Source: Hyphococcus flavus
Lineage (GTDB): Bacteria; Pseudomonadota; Alphaproteobacteria; Caulobacterales; Parvularculaceae
Direction: 5' to 3'
DNA length: 64,000 nt
NCBI RefSeq assembly: GCF_028748065.1
Contig: NZ_CP118166.1
Span: 1,441,501 to 1,505,500, forward strand
This document shows, in pieces, positions 42,358 through 51,206 of this stretch. Positions within the stretch are counted from its first letter, which is position 1, and every line of letters begins with the position of its first letter. The translations under genes were made by a program, and so were the position numbers. The notes below the pieces were generated by a model. It ran no database searches and was not told the origin of the DNA. It worked only from the letters and a program-made list of their open reading frames with translations.

Positions 42358-42855
42358 ATGGCGGTGTTTTCATGTATGCGGGCAGGCGCGATTTTGGGAA
42401 TTGCCAGCCTTGTCATGTTTGCGGTTGATGCGCGCGCGCAAACCAGCGGCAATGTTCAATTTGACGGTCTTATTCTGGACGTGTGCGTCTTGTTGATCAC
42501 CGGTTCGGGAACGATAGCGCCCAACGCCACTTATACGCAGTTGTCGAGCGAAATTGGCGGCGGGTCCCGAGGCGGCGCAACGGTAACAACGACCAGCACG
42601 AATTTTAACCTTGTGGTTGATACGCCGACGGGTTTTTCATCAATGCCCGCCGGCGGCGATGCCAACGTGACCTATAGCGCGCTTTTCAGCGCGACAGGCG
42701 TGACGATCCTGAATGATGTTCTTGAGGGCGTATTATCGCCGCTGGGTCTCGGCCTATCGACCGTCAGTGTTGGCGTAACGGCGGATAAATCCGCAGGTGT
42801 TTTCCCGGCGGGCGCATACCAGCTTCCGGTGACGGTCCGATGCGAATCTTCTTGA
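42358..42855 (+). CDS. Secreted pilin-like/DUF4402-like protein
   Basis: This 165-residue exported protein has a signal peptide (about 1-27, ending ARA). The mature part is beta-rich, with short strands of small residues, and ends AGVFPAGAYQLPVTVRCE. That is the type of terminal strand found in spore-coat-U and DUF4402 pilin-like proteins, which are chaperone-assembled. Only two cysteines are present (near 47 and 163), positioned to form one disulphide. It overlaps the next gene by 16 bp. The assignment to a fibre subunit is an inference from fold-like features, not from a recognised family. Confidence 0.68.
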   Translation: MAVFSCMRAGAILGIASLVMFAVDARAQTSGNVQFDGLILDVCVLLITGSGTIAPNATYTQLSSEIGGGSRGGATVTTTSTNFNLVVDTPTGFSSMPAGGDANVTYSALFSATGVTILNDVLEGVLSPLGLGLSTVSVGVTADKSAGVFPAGAYQLPVTVRCESS

Positions 42856-43220
42856 TGGCCTGCTCGATCATGTTGTCGGCAAGCGGCGCATTTGCGCAAG
42901 CGCTGGCGCCGATGGAAAAGTCTGTCACAACCTATACGGATCGGTTTGCGGTCCAGCTAAAGGCCTACAATCCGTACCCGTCAGCGCAACGGTTTCAAGT
43001 GCGCATTTTAAATGAAGACGGCGGCCCGGCGCGTGGCGTCGCTGCGACGGCGCATACTCTCATCGTGCCGCCAAATGATATCGCAGGGTTTTATGTGTGG
43101 GGAGAAAGCCCTGTCAGCCGGCATATTGAAGTGTGTTTGACGTCACAATTTTTTGCCACCGGCGAAGGCGCCATGATGCGGGGGGAGGTATGCGGAAAGT
43201 ACATTATTACGCGGCGATAA
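42840..43220 (+). CDS. Secreted Ig-like protein, chaperone-like
   Basis: This 126-residue exported protein has a signal peptide (about 1-19, ending AFA) and a single beta-sandwich: MEKSVTTYTDRFAVQLKAYNPYP, FQVRILNEDGGPARGVAA and IVPPNDIAGFYVW. The sequence recalls the N-terminal half of a PapD-like chaperone or a small Ig domain such as in curli accessory proteins, but it is too short for a two-domain chaperone. It starts inside the previous gene and the next gene starts within its last 31 bp, so all three are translationally coupled. The partner role is inference. Confidence 0.65.
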   Translation: MRIFLMACSIMLSASGAFAQALAPMEKSVTTYTDRFAVQLKAYNPYPSAQRFQVRILNEDGGPARGVAATAHTLIVPPNDIAGFYVWGESPVSRHIEVCLTSQFFATGEGAMMRGEVCGKYIITRR

Positions 43221-43828
43221 CATCACTAATGATGGCGTTTGAAATTGAAGCGCAAGCGCAACAACAGAATGTGCAAGGCTATAACCCGGCTTTGGTCGTT
43301 CCGTCGCAAAGTTCGGTTTACAACCAGAACAGCGTCTACCTGCCAAGCCCGCCGATCGTGCACGGTCAGGACATTGTTCGCGGCGCATCCGGCATGTCGT
43401 GCCAAACGGCTGTGGCGAGTGGCGGGGCTTACCTAGACGTTGGCCTCATCGGTTCCCAGGATGTTTATAATCGCGACACAGCGGCGCTCTACGGGCGTGT
43501 TGTGGTGCCGCTCGGGGACCGGCCAGAGCGGCCTGATTGCACCAAGCTCTACAAGCTTGAAATTGCGCGATTGAGCCTCGAGCTAGAAATGCTGCGTATG
43601 GGGTTGCCGGCAAACCTGCATGGAGCGCGTCAGACGCCGCCTCAAGGCGTCGCAGCGGTTCAGCCAACTGATGTGTCTGCAGCGCCGTTAATAGTGAATC
43701 CAAATTCTGGGGAGAACACCGCCGCGCGATCAATTGACAACATCAATGTCGTAGCGCCGCCGGCACTGAAACCAAAGAAAGAGACCAAACAGCCGCCAGC
43801 TCAGCGGCCGCCCATGGGCCCGCTATAA
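43190..43828 (+). CDS. Secreted protein, third gene of the pilin-like cluster
   Basis: This 212-residue exported protein has a short signal (about 1-25, ending AQA). It has a Gln/Asn/Tyr-rich region (QQQNVQGYNPALVVPSQSSV), then a region with Cys pair (SCQTAV, PDCTKLYKL), a short helix (IARLSLELEMLRMGLP) and a Pro-rich Lys end (ALKPKKETKQPPAQRPPMGPL). The ATG at 43190 stands one base after GGGGGAGG, too close for an ideal site, so coupling with the overlapping upstream gene probably matters. Gln/Asn/Tyr-rich stretches occur in amyloid-like surface proteins. The 3' end overlaps the convergent gene by 28 bp. Confidence 0.65.
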   Translation: MRKVHYYAAITSLMMAFEIEAQAQQQNVQGYNPALVVPSQSSVYNQNSVYLPSPPIVHGQDIVRGASGMSCQTAVASGGAYLDVGLIGSQDVYNRDTAALYGRVVVPLGDRPERPDCTKLYKLEIARLSLELEMLRMGLPANLHGARQTPPQGVAAVQPTDVSAAPLIVNPNSGENTAARSIDNINVVAPPALKPKKETKQPPAQRPPMGPL

Positions 43829-44166
43829 AATCCTTGGGTGTAACGGCGGGACGGATGTGCGGCGCCGGAATAAAAACCTTGCGTCCGCAGGCTCCTGATC
43901 CGGCGGAAAGGCGTACGTTCAATTTTGATTTCAATCCGCTTGCTCATAAGCGGTTCGTAATCGGATCCGCCAAGGAGTACATCTTCTTGCGGCGCTGACC
44001 CGCCGCGAAAAATATGAACGCCGTTGACATCTTCATAATGCACGCTGCCTGTCATCGCCGTGCGATCACCGGAGCCTGTCGTCAGGATTTTCGATCCGGG
44101 ATGCGCGTATAAAGGCGAAGTAGAAAAACCAGCTACGCATGATGCAACAATTAATAAACGGCGCAT
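43801..44166 (-). CDS. Small secreted protein with repeated TQGFYSG motif
   Basis: This 121-residue exported protein has a signal peptide (about 1-21, ending LYA). It contains KILTTGSGDRTAMTGSVHYEDVNGVHIF, then a basic part (KRIEIKIERTPFRRIRSL) and a C-terminus with the motif TQGFYSG twice (near 95 and 110). It converges with and overlaps the third gene of the pilin-like cluster by 28 bp. Family unknown. The overlapping position suggests that it may be connected with the cluster, but this is unproven. Confidence 0.6.
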   Translation of the reverse strand: MRRLLIVASCVAGFSTSPLYAHPGSKILTTGSGDRTAMTGSVHYEDVNGVHIFRGGSAPQEDVLLGGSDYEPLMSKRIEIKIERTPFRRIRSLRTQGFYSGAAHPSRRYTQGFYSGPMGGR

Positions 44167-44354
44167 TTTGATTCCCCGGTCTTATAACAACGTTCATGTT
44201 GCTAGCGTGGGGATGAGCATGCAAGTCCTATTCATGACGCTGGCATGATGTTCTTTCGCTTTTTGATGCATTTACGCTTTTCGCTTGTGAACGATTGTTG
44301 ATTTTCGCCTTTTTGACGTATGCGGGCGGATCGCATCAGGATAAAACGCGCCTT

Positions 44355-45503
44355 ATGAAAGTGCTCTATTCCCATCGTACTCAATCTGCAGACGGTCAGT
44401 GGGTCCATATTGAGGCGCTGACTCGCGCGCTGGAGGCGCGCGGGCACGAGATTATCATGGCAGGGCCGGCGTCTGCAGGCGCAAAGCAGCTTGATGCAAA
44501 GAAGCCGGGCCTTCGCGCACACTTGCCCGGTGCGATTTATGAGTGTGCGGAGTTTGCTTATTCGGCGCGCGGGTATGTCCGGATGGCGAAATGCGCTCAA
44601 GCACAAAGTCCGGATGTGCTTTATGAGCGTTATAATCTCCACTACTTTGCGGGCGTCTGGTTGCGGCGGCGAACCGGCGTTCCGCTGATTTTAGAGGTCA
44701 ACAGCCCGCTTGCCGAAGAACGCAAAGTGCACGGGAATTTAGCGTTCAAAGGATTCGCCCGACGCAATGAGGCTATGATCTGGCGTGCGGCGGATAAAGT
44801 CTTGCCGGTGACGAATACGCTTGCCGAATATGTCCGCGCTGCTGGCGTTGCTGAAGAGAACATTGAAGTTATCCAGAATGGTGTGGATCAGGCGTTTCTT
44901 GAACACGTCGACCCTTCGCCCGTTCGCGAGCGGTACGGGCTTCAAGGCAAGTTGGTCCTGGGCTTCAGCGGTTTTGTACGCGAATGGCACGGCGTTGATC
45001 GCGCCTTGCGATACCTGGCGCAATCGGGAAGAGAAGATTTGCACTTGTTGGTGGTCGGCGATGGTCCCGCCATTGCGCCTTTGCAGTCTCTCGCGCAGGA
45101 GCTGGGGGTGGCGCAACAGTTAACCGTGACCGGCGTTGTTCAACGCGATGCGATGCCGACTTATGTGTCCGCTTTTGACATTGCGCTTCAGCCGGCGGTG
45201 GTCGAATATGCGTCGCCGCTTAAATTGTTCGAATACATGGCGCTCGGCAAACCTGTTTTGGCCCCGGACGCCCCAAACATCATGGAAGTGCTCAAGGATG
45301 GTGAGGACGGCCTGCTTTTTCGCGGCGAGGGATTCGCGGCGGCGCTTGATATGCTGGTGAATAAAGCAGACTTACGGCGTAAGCTTGGCGCAGGCGCGCG
45401 TGAGACTATTCAGCGTCAGGATTATACCTGGGCAGGAAACGCCCGGCGCGTGGAAACAATCATGGAAAAACTGGCAAGGCAAAGGCATGACAATCGAAAT
45501 TGA
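44355..45503 (+). CDS. Family 4 glycosyltransferase
   Basis: This 382-residue GT-B enzyme has an N-terminal acceptor domain (VLYSHRTQSADGQWVHIEAL at the start) and a C-terminal Glycos_transf_1 domain (about 180-365). The latter holds GLQGKLVLGFSGFVREWHGVDRAL, VVGDGPAIAPL and the nucleotide-sugar motif ALQPAVVEYASPLKLFEYMALGKPVLAPD with the E-x7-E pattern. It transfers a sugar to an unknown acceptor, perhaps in exopolysaccharide or lipid glycosylation. ATG at 44355 lies about 190 bp past the divergent secreted gene. It overlaps the acetyltransferase gene by 17 bp. Confidence 0.9.
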   Translation: MKVLYSHRTQSADGQWVHIEALTRALEARGHEIIMAGPASAGAKQLDAKKPGLRAHLPGAIYECAEFAYSARGYVRMAKCAQAQSPDVLYERYNLHYFAGVWLRRRTGVPLILEVNSPLAEERKVHGNLAFKGFARRNEAMIWRAADKVLPVTNTLAEYVRAAGVAEENIEVIQNGVDQAFLEHVDPSPVRERYGLQGKLVLGFSGFVREWHGVDRALRYLAQSGREDLHLLVVGDGPAIAPLQSLAQELGVAQQLTVTGVVQRDAMPTYVSAFDIALQPAVVEYASPLKLFEYMALGKPVLAPDAPNIMEVLKDGEDGLLFRGEGFAAALDMLVNKADLRRKLGAGARETIQRQDYTWAGNARRVETIMEKLARQRHDNRN

Positions 45504-46026
45504 AACTGAGCGGCTGGTTCTAAGGCCGATGGCTGCCGAAGATGTGGAAAATCACATCGTCATGATGCAGGATCCGGCTGTCGCTGCGAGTTTGACGCCT
45601 GACCAAAAACCACGTTCTCGGGCTGAGGAGTGGCGCGCCGCCGCGTCCATTCTGGGACACTGGCAAATCCGCGGCTATGGCTGGTTTTCCGTTTTTGAAA
45701 AGAAAACAGGAAATTGGGCAGGCCGGGTCGGCCCATGGTATCCGGAAGGTTGGCCCGGTCTGGAATGCGGCTGGGCGGTGAAATCGGAACATTGGGGAAA
45801 AGGCTACGCCCCGGAAGCAGCAATTGCGACAATCCGCTGGACTTTTGATCAGTTCCCTGACCTTCCCAGGATCGTTTCCGTGATCGATCCTGAAAACAGT
45901 AATTCCCAGGCGGTGGCGGAAAAAGTCGGTGAGACGAAATCAGGCGAGATTTTTGAGTATTGGAGTTTCAAGCTTGACGTCTGGGCAGCCGACCGGGCAG
46001 CATGGCTGGACCGGTTCGGCGGTTAG
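45487..46026 (+). CDS. GNAT-family N-acetyltransferase
   Basis: This 179-residue acetyltransferase is of the RimJ/RimL-like group (Acetyltransf_3): ETERLVLRPMAAEDVEN at the start and WGKGYAPEAAIATIRWTF (near 100) as the acetyl-CoA-binding beta4-alpha3 region. VISVIDPENSNSQAVAEKVGE follows, and the end WAADRAAWLDRF is typical. It overlaps the glycosyltransferase gene by 17 bp, indicating coupling; substrate could be a protein N-terminus, an antibiotic or a sugar amine. ATG at 45487 has GGCAAAGG upstream. Confidence 0.9.
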   Translation: MTIEIETERLVLRPMAAEDVENHIVMMQDPAVAASLTPDQKPRSRAEEWRAAASILGHWQIRGYGWFSVFEKKTGNWAGRVGPWYPEGWPGLECGWAVKSEHWGKGYAPEAAIATIRWTFDQFPDLPRIVSVIDPENSNSQAVAEKVGETKSGEIFEYWSFKLDVWAADRAAWLDRFGG

Positions 46027-46248
46027 GTGGTTCCCATTCGGAACATTTTGAGACGCACCTCATTTTTCCTCTTGAATTTTTCCCTGACTTGACGATTTGA
46101 TTTTATCGCCATCGAGGCAATCGCGGGCAACCTTTGCGTAGGCGGTGGTTGCTGTCGAATGCCTGCGGGTGGCTGATCGCGATGGCGATTGAAACTGAAT
46201 TTTGCGGGCACGGGCGCCCGATCGCAAAGGCGATCACTTCTAAAATTT

Positions 46249-46274
46249 GCGCGCATGGGCGCGCAGGGGCAGCC
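46249..46274. repeat. Two short hairpins before the SET gene
   Basis: GCGCGC-ATGG-GCGCGC (46249-46264) is followed by GGGG...CCCC, 30-50 bp ahead of the SET-domain start. The 282 bp between the acetyltransferase and this gene show no convincing gene. Confidence 0.4.
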
Positions 46275-46308
46275 GTCCCCATTTGTCCGGCCTGGAGACC
46301 GACATCTC

Positions 46309-46743
46309 ATGATGCTTGTTTCAACACACGTCGCCGCAAGCGACGTCGAAGGCGTGGGCGTTTTCGCCTCTGAACCCATTAAAGCAGGCGCCCTGATCTG
46401 GCGATACGATCCAGGCTTTGACCGGCTCGTGCCGTCTTCCTGGCTGCAGGAGCAAACGCCGATGATGCGAGATTTCCTGACGAAGTATGCCTATCCCGCT
46501 CATGACCAGCCGGAGATGCTGGTGATTGAAATCGACAATGGCCGGTTCATGAACCATTCCCTGACGCCCAATACGGACTTCACCAAGATCATCGAAGGGT
46601 ATGCCCTCCGTGACATTGCTGCTGGTGAGGAGCTGATCTGCAATTATTCAGAGTTCGATCCAGGGTTCGAACTGTTGCCATCGGTTGTCGCTGCATTCGC
46701 ACAGCGAAGAAAAACAAAGGCGAACGGTCTCGCCTCTCACTAG
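46309..46743 (+). CDS. SET-domain protein, probable protein lysine methyltransferase
   Basis: This 144-residue protein consists of a SET domain only: GVGVFASEPIKAGALIWRYDPG (residues about 14-35, SET-N motif I), NGRFMNHSLTPNT (near 78-90, the NHS motif that closes the SAM pseudoknot), YALRDIAAGEELICNYSEFD (near 97-116, the catalytic tyrosine region). Bacterial SET proteins are uncommon, and some methylate ribosomal or histone-like proteins; no substrate can be named. ATG at 46309 is preceded by CTGGAGA; the next codon is also ATG. An upstream in-frame start adds Arg-rich noise. It stands alone. Confidence 0.85.
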   Translation: MMLVSTHVAASDVEGVGVFASEPIKAGALIWRYDPGFDRLVPSSWLQEQTPMMRDFLTKYAYPAHDQPEMLVIEIDNGRFMNHSLTPNTDFTKIIEGYALRDIAAGEELICNYSEFDPGFELLPSVVAAFAQRRKTKANGLASH

Positions 46744-46808
46744 GGTAAATTTTCACGAGAGTTGCCCGAAGGCTTCGTTCACCGCTAAGACGTCGGAACG
46801 GAGCCTTT

Positions 46809-47852
46809 ATGCAATTCGAGCCGGTCAATATCATACAAATAGCGATCGCCTCTCCGGCGGCGCTTGCTGGCGTATTCGTCGCGGCCCGTTCGCGTTTTTA
46901 CGCACTGGGGGCGTTGTTGATCGTTTTCGCAATGCACATGGCGTTTAACGTCATCGAAGAGACAGGGGCGGCGCATATGCCTGTTCTGGTGACGCCGGCG
47001 CTGAGCCTGCTCTACGGGCCTTTATTCTTCTTGTTCATTTGCGAACTCATCTTCATAAATCGAAAGCCGAGGGTGCAGGACTTGTTGCATTTGGCCCCTT
47101 TCGCGGTCGCTTTGTTTTTGAGTAACGGGCTGCAGCTTGTGCGCTTGATGTCTGCGGTCAGTCTGGTTGCCTATGGCGGGGCTTGCCTTTTCTACATTTG
47201 GCGCTTTCATCGCGCCGCGGACGCAACGCGGTCCGATTCCCAAACTATTCGGTTAAACTGGATTGTTGCTGTATTCGCCGTTTTCGCCGGACTGACGGCA
47301 ATCGATGTCTTGCGAATGATGACCATCGATATGCACCCCGCAGGTTTCCGGCAAATTTTTTACGCCGTGAACTTGCTGGCGGCGGCAGGCTTGTTCGCGG
47401 TTATTGTTTATTATGCGTTCAATCGCCCCGCCTATTTCGAAGGGCTGACGGATACGGAATTCCGTTCTGTCCATGCTGGCGGCGCGGTAGGGATAACGCC
47501 GCATGAGCGATCTTCATTTGAGCGCCTTGACGAAACGATCAAGCGTCAAGCGCTGTATCGTCGGCCCCATCTGACGCTTTTCGATCTTGCGAATGAGACA
47601 GGCATACCGGAACGTGATGTCTCGCGTTTGGTCAATCAGGTCAGCGGCCGTAATTTCTGCGACTATATCAATACATTCCGGGTTCAAGAGGCTGCGCGCC
47701 GGCTGACCGCGCCCGAAGATGCCGACACCACGATTCTGACAATCGCCTTTGAGTCAGGTTTCTCCTCAAAATCGACGTTCAACGCAGTTTTCAAACGCGC
47801 ATATGGTGTGACGCCCTCAACGTTTCGAAAGCCGAGGCAGGATAATTCATGA
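46809..47852 (+). CDS. AraC-family regulator with N-terminal membrane domain
   Basis: This 347-residue protein has seven membrane helices (about 8-200) and a C-terminal AraC helix-turn-helix pair (about 250-340: HLTLFDLANETGIPERDVSRLVNQVSGRNFCDYIN and ILTIAFESGFSSKSTFNAVFKRAYGVTPSTFRK). The layout matches membrane-bound AraC regulators that sense a signal in the membrane, but the ligand is unknown. A perfect 22-bp palindrome begins at its stop codon and may be the operator for the next gene or for itself. The target is probably the downstream lipoprotein gene. Confidence 0.88.
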   Translation: MQFEPVNIIQIAIASPAALAGVFVAARSRFYALGALLIVFAMHMAFNVIEETGAAHMPVLVTPALSLLYGPLFFLFICELIFINRKPRVQDLLHLAPFAVALFLSNGLQLVRLMSAVSLVAYGGACLFYIWRFHRAADATRSDSQTIRLNWIVAVFAVFAGLTAIDVLRMMTIDMHPAGFRQIFYAVNLLAAAGLFAVIVYYAFNRPAYFEGLTDTEFRSVHAGGAVGITPHERSSFERLDETIKRQALYRRPHLTLFDLANETGIPERDVSRLVNQVSGRNFCDYINTFRVQEAARRLTAPEDADTTILTIAFESGFSSKSTFNAVFKRAYGVTPSTFRKPRQDNS

Positions 47853-47871
47853 ATTCGGACGTCCGAATTCA
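47850..47871. promoter_or_regulatory. Perfect 22-bp palindrome at the AraC gene stop, candidate operator
   Basis: GAATTCGGAC and GTCCGAATTC abut without spacer (47851-47870), extended by one base pair (T/A) to 22 bp. A further half-like copy (ATTCGGACG) lies 15 bp downstream. It sits 70 bp before the lipoprotein start. A binding protein is inferred from position only; it could also be a termination or stability hairpin. Confidence 0.5.
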
Positions 47872-47939
47872 CGTATTCGGACGACGTTGATGTGCGGATA
47901 GGGGCAGGTTCGGAACTTTAGCCTCGCAAGGAGATTGAC

Positions 47940-48449
47940 GTGCAAGCCCAAAAAGTAATGTCAACGGCGGCGATGAGCCTCTGCATCGCTATTGTTCTTA
48001 GCGGTTGTGCGACCGCTCAAGATGTCACGAAGCCGGCGGTCCTCACATTCGGCGCATCTGCAGCAGATATGACTGCTGCCTTGGAGACGCACTGCACTGA
48101 ACAGAATTTGCGGGAAATCAGCCCGCCGTCTATGCCGGGGGTATCAAGCCAAACCCAGATTGACTGCGAAGGGTTTTCCTATTTCGGCGCGCCGAGACTG
48201 GCGGAGTTTGTATTCGGTGATGATGCGTTGACGCTGGTCTGGATTTTGACGGAAAAGTCAGAGGAGGAGGCGTTAATTGCCGCCTTCAAGAACGCCTATG
48301 GCGCCCCGAGCCATGAGACGACGATGTTCACAGCTTTCGCCGATGACTGCGCTGCAGTGCGAAAAGACGTGCCTGAGGCGCTCTATTACGCACCCGCTGC
48401 GTCTGACGGGTTTCAAGCCTGGTTCGATCAGCAGGCGGCTCAGGAATAG
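47940..48449 (+). CDS. Small lipoprotein of unknown function
   Basis: This 169-residue lipoprotein has a signal ending LSGCAT (Cys near residue 23). The mature part is acidic, with DDCAAV and DCEGFSYFGAPRLAEFVFGDDAL, and helical (SEEEALIAAFKNAYGAP); it has further cysteines in HCTEQN and IDCEGF. The start is GTG at 47940, which has AAGGAG seven bases upstream. It follows the AraC regulator and the palindrome. The family is unknown to me. Confidence 0.75.
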   Translation: MQAQKVMSTAAMSLCIAIVLSGCATAQDVTKPAVLTFGASAADMTAALETHCTEQNLREISPPSMPGVSSQTQIDCEGFSYFGAPRLAEFVFGDDALTLVWILTEKSEEEALIAAFKNAYGAPSHETTMFTAFADDCAAVRKDVPEALYYAPAASDGFQAWFDQQAAQE

Positions 48450-48522
48450 GCGCGGCTCAAAGGCTTGACCATGCCGCGCGAAGGCGAAACAACGGGTTTT
48501 CGAGATTCAAGAGGACGCGTTC

Positions 48523-49920
48523 ATGAAAACCTTTGTCGCTGCGGCTTTTGTCGCATCTTTGTCAGTTGCCGCCGCTGTAGCGCAATCGCCAGAACTTTCA
48601 TCGCAACAACAGCGCACTGTCGACCGACTTATCGACCAGGGCCTCGAAGATGATGTCGGCTGGGAGCTACTTGAAAGCCTGACGACTGAAATTGGCCCCC
48701 GTCTAGGGGGTTCGCCGGATGAGGCCCGCGCCAGAGAGTGGGGTGCGCGAAAACTTAAACAGCTCGGTTTCAAAAATGTTCGCATAGAAACATTTGAAAT
48801 GCCGTATTGGGAACGTGTTACCGAGACGGCTGAAATCGTTTCACCATACCCGCAAGAATTAAAGATAACAGCGCTCGGCAATTCAGTTGCGACGCCTGAG
48901 GGCGGAGTTGCTGCGGAAGTCGTACGATTTAGGACCCTCCTTGATCTGCAGGATGCGCCGCTTGAGGGGTATGAAGGAAAGATTATTTTTGTCGATGAAG
49001 TCATGTCGCGCACGCAGGATGGGTCCGGCTATGGCTGGGCGGTGGCAAAACGTTCCGGCGCGGCGAATGAAGCAGCAAAACGAGGCGCCGTGGCGGCGAT
49101 CATCCGGTCTGCTGGAACCAGCCACGGCCGAACGCCGCACACAGGCAATATGCGGTATAGCGATGACGTTAGTCCGGTGCCGATTGCGGCGCTCTCAAAT
49201 CCGGATGCTGATCTGCTCGGGCTCGCCATGAAGCGAGCCGATGGTCCCGTCACTGTCAGCGTCGATATTTCGGTTCATACAAAAACGGTTGTGGAGTCAG
49301 GCAACGTGATCGGAGAAATCCCCGGCAAAAGCGATGAGATCATCCTTATTGGCGGCCATCTCGATAGTTGGGACCTTGGCACTGGCGCCGTTGACGACGG
49401 CGCGGGCATCGCCATTACGACCGCCGCCGCAAAACTCATCGACGATTTGCCGGGAAAGCCGAACCGCACGATCCGCGTTATCATGTGGGGTTCTGAGGAA
49501 GTGGGGCTTCTCGGCGCTTTCGCTTATGCAGAGGCTCATGCCGACGAACTTGACCGTCATTTGCTTGCTTCCGAATCCGACTTTGGCGCCGGCAAGGTCT
49601 GGCAGTTCCGCACCGGCTTCGCCGAAGAGCATTTGCCGAAAGCGCAAGTTTATCAAAAGGCGTTGCGCCGGCTCGGGATCGGGCCCGGAAATAACCAGGC
49701 TGGCGGTGGTCCGGATGTAACGCCGCTGCGCCGCGCTGGCGTTCCCGTGTTCCGTCTTTATCAGGATGGCAGCGATTATTTCGATCTCCACCACACGATG
49801 GAAGACACGCTCGACAAAGTTGACCCGGAAGCGCTCCGTCAAAATATCGCCGCGTGGGCGGCGACAGTTTATGTCGCTTCGGAACTTGAGGGCGACTATC
49901 GGGCGTCTGAAAGCGAGTAG
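48523..49920 (+). CDS. Secreted M28-family metallopeptidase
   Basis: This 465-residue exported aminopeptidase/carboxypeptidase-like enzyme has a signal peptide (about 1-20, ending AVA), a PA-type insertion (about 100-220) and the M28 two-zinc domain. GGHLDSWDLG (His, Asp), GAVDDGAGIA (bridging Asp), WGSEEVGLLG (catalytic and ligand Glu), SESDFGAG (Asp) and HHTMEDTLD (His) are present, so all metal ligands are intact. It probably degrades peptides in the periplasm or outside the cell. It has no operon partner apparent; the phosphatase gene follows 70 bp later. Confidence 0.92.
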   Translation: MKTFVAAAFVASLSVAAAVAQSPELSSQQQRTVDRLIDQGLEDDVGWELLESLTTEIGPRLGGSPDEARAREWGARKLKQLGFKNVRIETFEMPYWERVTETAEIVSPYPQELKITALGNSVATPEGGVAAEVVRFRTLLDLQDAPLEGYEGKIIFVDEVMSRTQDGSGYGWAVAKRSGAANEAAKRGAVAAIIRSAGTSHGRTPHTGNMRYSDDVSPVPIAALSNPDADLLGLAMKRADGPVTVSVDISVHTKTVVESGNVIGEIPGKSDEIILIGGHLDSWDLGTGAVDDGAGIAITTAAAKLIDDLPGKPNRTIRVIMWGSEEVGLLGAFAYAEAHADELDRHLLASESDFGAGKVWQFRTGFAEEHLPKAQVYQKALRRLGIGPGNNQAGGGPDVTPLRRAGVPVFRLYQDGSDYFDLHHTMEDTLDKVDPEALRQNIAAWAATVYVASELEGDYRASESE

Positions 49921-49990
49921 CATCCTGCGGGGCTTTGCATAACCGTCATGTTCGCAGTCTAGTCTTGGCGAAAAGCAGGAGGGCAAGGTG

Positions 49991-51175
49991 ATGGTGAAGA
50001 TGAACTTGTTGATGTTAGGGGCTGCGTCGATTGGATTAGCGGCGTGTGCGTCAACTCACCAACAGCAGGTAGATGGCGGCAACGATTCCTTTAAGGGCGA
50101 TCGATATCTTTCGATAGCGCCTGAAGAGCCACAGGGTTGGATCCAAGCAGTTCCGATGCCGTCCGCGCCTTTGGATCAATCTAAAACCTTGACCCGCATC
50201 GTCTTCGCGTCCTGCGCGCAACAAAACGAAGACCAGTCCATCTGGGATCAGATCGCATCAGAGAACCCGGACTTGACGCTCTATATCGGCGACAATGTTT
50301 ACGGCGATGTTCGTTCAAACGACCTGTCATTGCCGGAACTGAAAGCAGCCTATATGCGGCTTGCACAGTCTGAGCCCTTTTCGCGCGTTCGCGCCGCAGC
50401 GCCCATGCTCACCACATGGGACGATCATGATTACGGCATGAACGACGCTGGCGGCGAATACGAATACAAGGAATCTGCTGAAGCCCTGTTCGAGTATGTC
50501 TGGGCTGTGCCTGACGATGATCCGCGCCGCTCGCGCCCTGGCATATATGGTTCATGGATAGTCGGCGAAGATAGCAAGCGCGTGCAGATCATTATGCTCG
50601 ATACGCGCTTTTTCCGCTCAAAGCTGAAACCGACTGACGAGCGCGGCGCGCCGGGAAAGGAACGTTATATTCCGGACAGCGATCCAGCGAAAACGATGCT
50701 TGGTGAGGAGCAATGGGCGTGGCTTGCAGAGGAATTGCAAAAGCCTGCAGACCTGCGTCTTCTTGTTTCATCCGTACAGGTCATTGCCGATGGGCATGGC
50801 TGGGAAGCATGGAAGATGCTCCCCGCCGAACGCGCGCGGCTTTACAAGCTGATTGCCGAAACGGATGCGAACGGCGTTATCATGCTCACCGGCGACCGCC
50901 ACTCGGCGGCGCTCTACCGGAAAGAGGGCGTCAACGATTACCCGCTGTTTGAGGCGACCTCGTCGTCACTCAACCTGCCCTTGCGCGCATGGCTTGATCC
51001 AAACGAGCCCTATGAGCAGGAACCCGGGCCGAACCGTCTCGGCGATATGATCATTGATGCAAATTACGGCCTTGTTGAAATCGACTGGGCCGCCGGCGAC
51101 GTCGAGGTGACTATTCGCGGCGAGAACGGAGAAACCTTGCAAGGCGAGGTGGTCGCCCTGGAGAGCTTGCGCTAG
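49991..51175 (+). CDS. PhoD-like phosphatase lipoprotein
   Basis: This 394-residue protein is of the metallophosphatase PhoD family. A lipoprotein signal (LAAC, Cys near 18) precedes the phosphoesterase domain. The metal-binding motifs appear as [35 protein letters not shown] and [12 protein letters not shown]. PhoD-like enzymes act on phosphodiesters or monoesters; some homologues are called alkaline phosphatase D. The ATG at 49991 has AGGAGG eight bases upstream; a GTG precedes it. No pho box is evident from reading. bioB follows 31 bp later. Confidence 0.9.
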   Translation: MVKMNLLMLGAASIGLAACASTHQQQVDGGNDSFKGDRYLSIAPEEPQGWIQAVPMPSAPLDQSKTLTRIVFASCAQQNEDQSIWDQIASENPDLTLYIGDNVYGDVRSNDLSLPELKAAYMRLAQSEPFSRVRAAAPMLTTWDDHDYGMNDAGGEYEYKESAEALFEYVWAVPDDDPRRSRPGIYGSWIVGEDSKRVQIIMLDTRFFRSKLKPTDERGAPGKERYIPDSDPAKTMLGEEQWAWLAEELQKPADLRLLVSSVQVIADGHGWEAWKMLPAERARLYKLIAETDANGVIMLTGDRHSAALYRKEGVNDYPLFEATSSSLNLPLRAWLDPNEPYEQEPGPNRLGDMIIDANYGLVEIDWAAGDVEVTIRGENGETLQGEVVALESLR

Positions 51176-51206
51176 ACAATCCATTCAAACGCCAAAGGAG
51201 CGGAGA

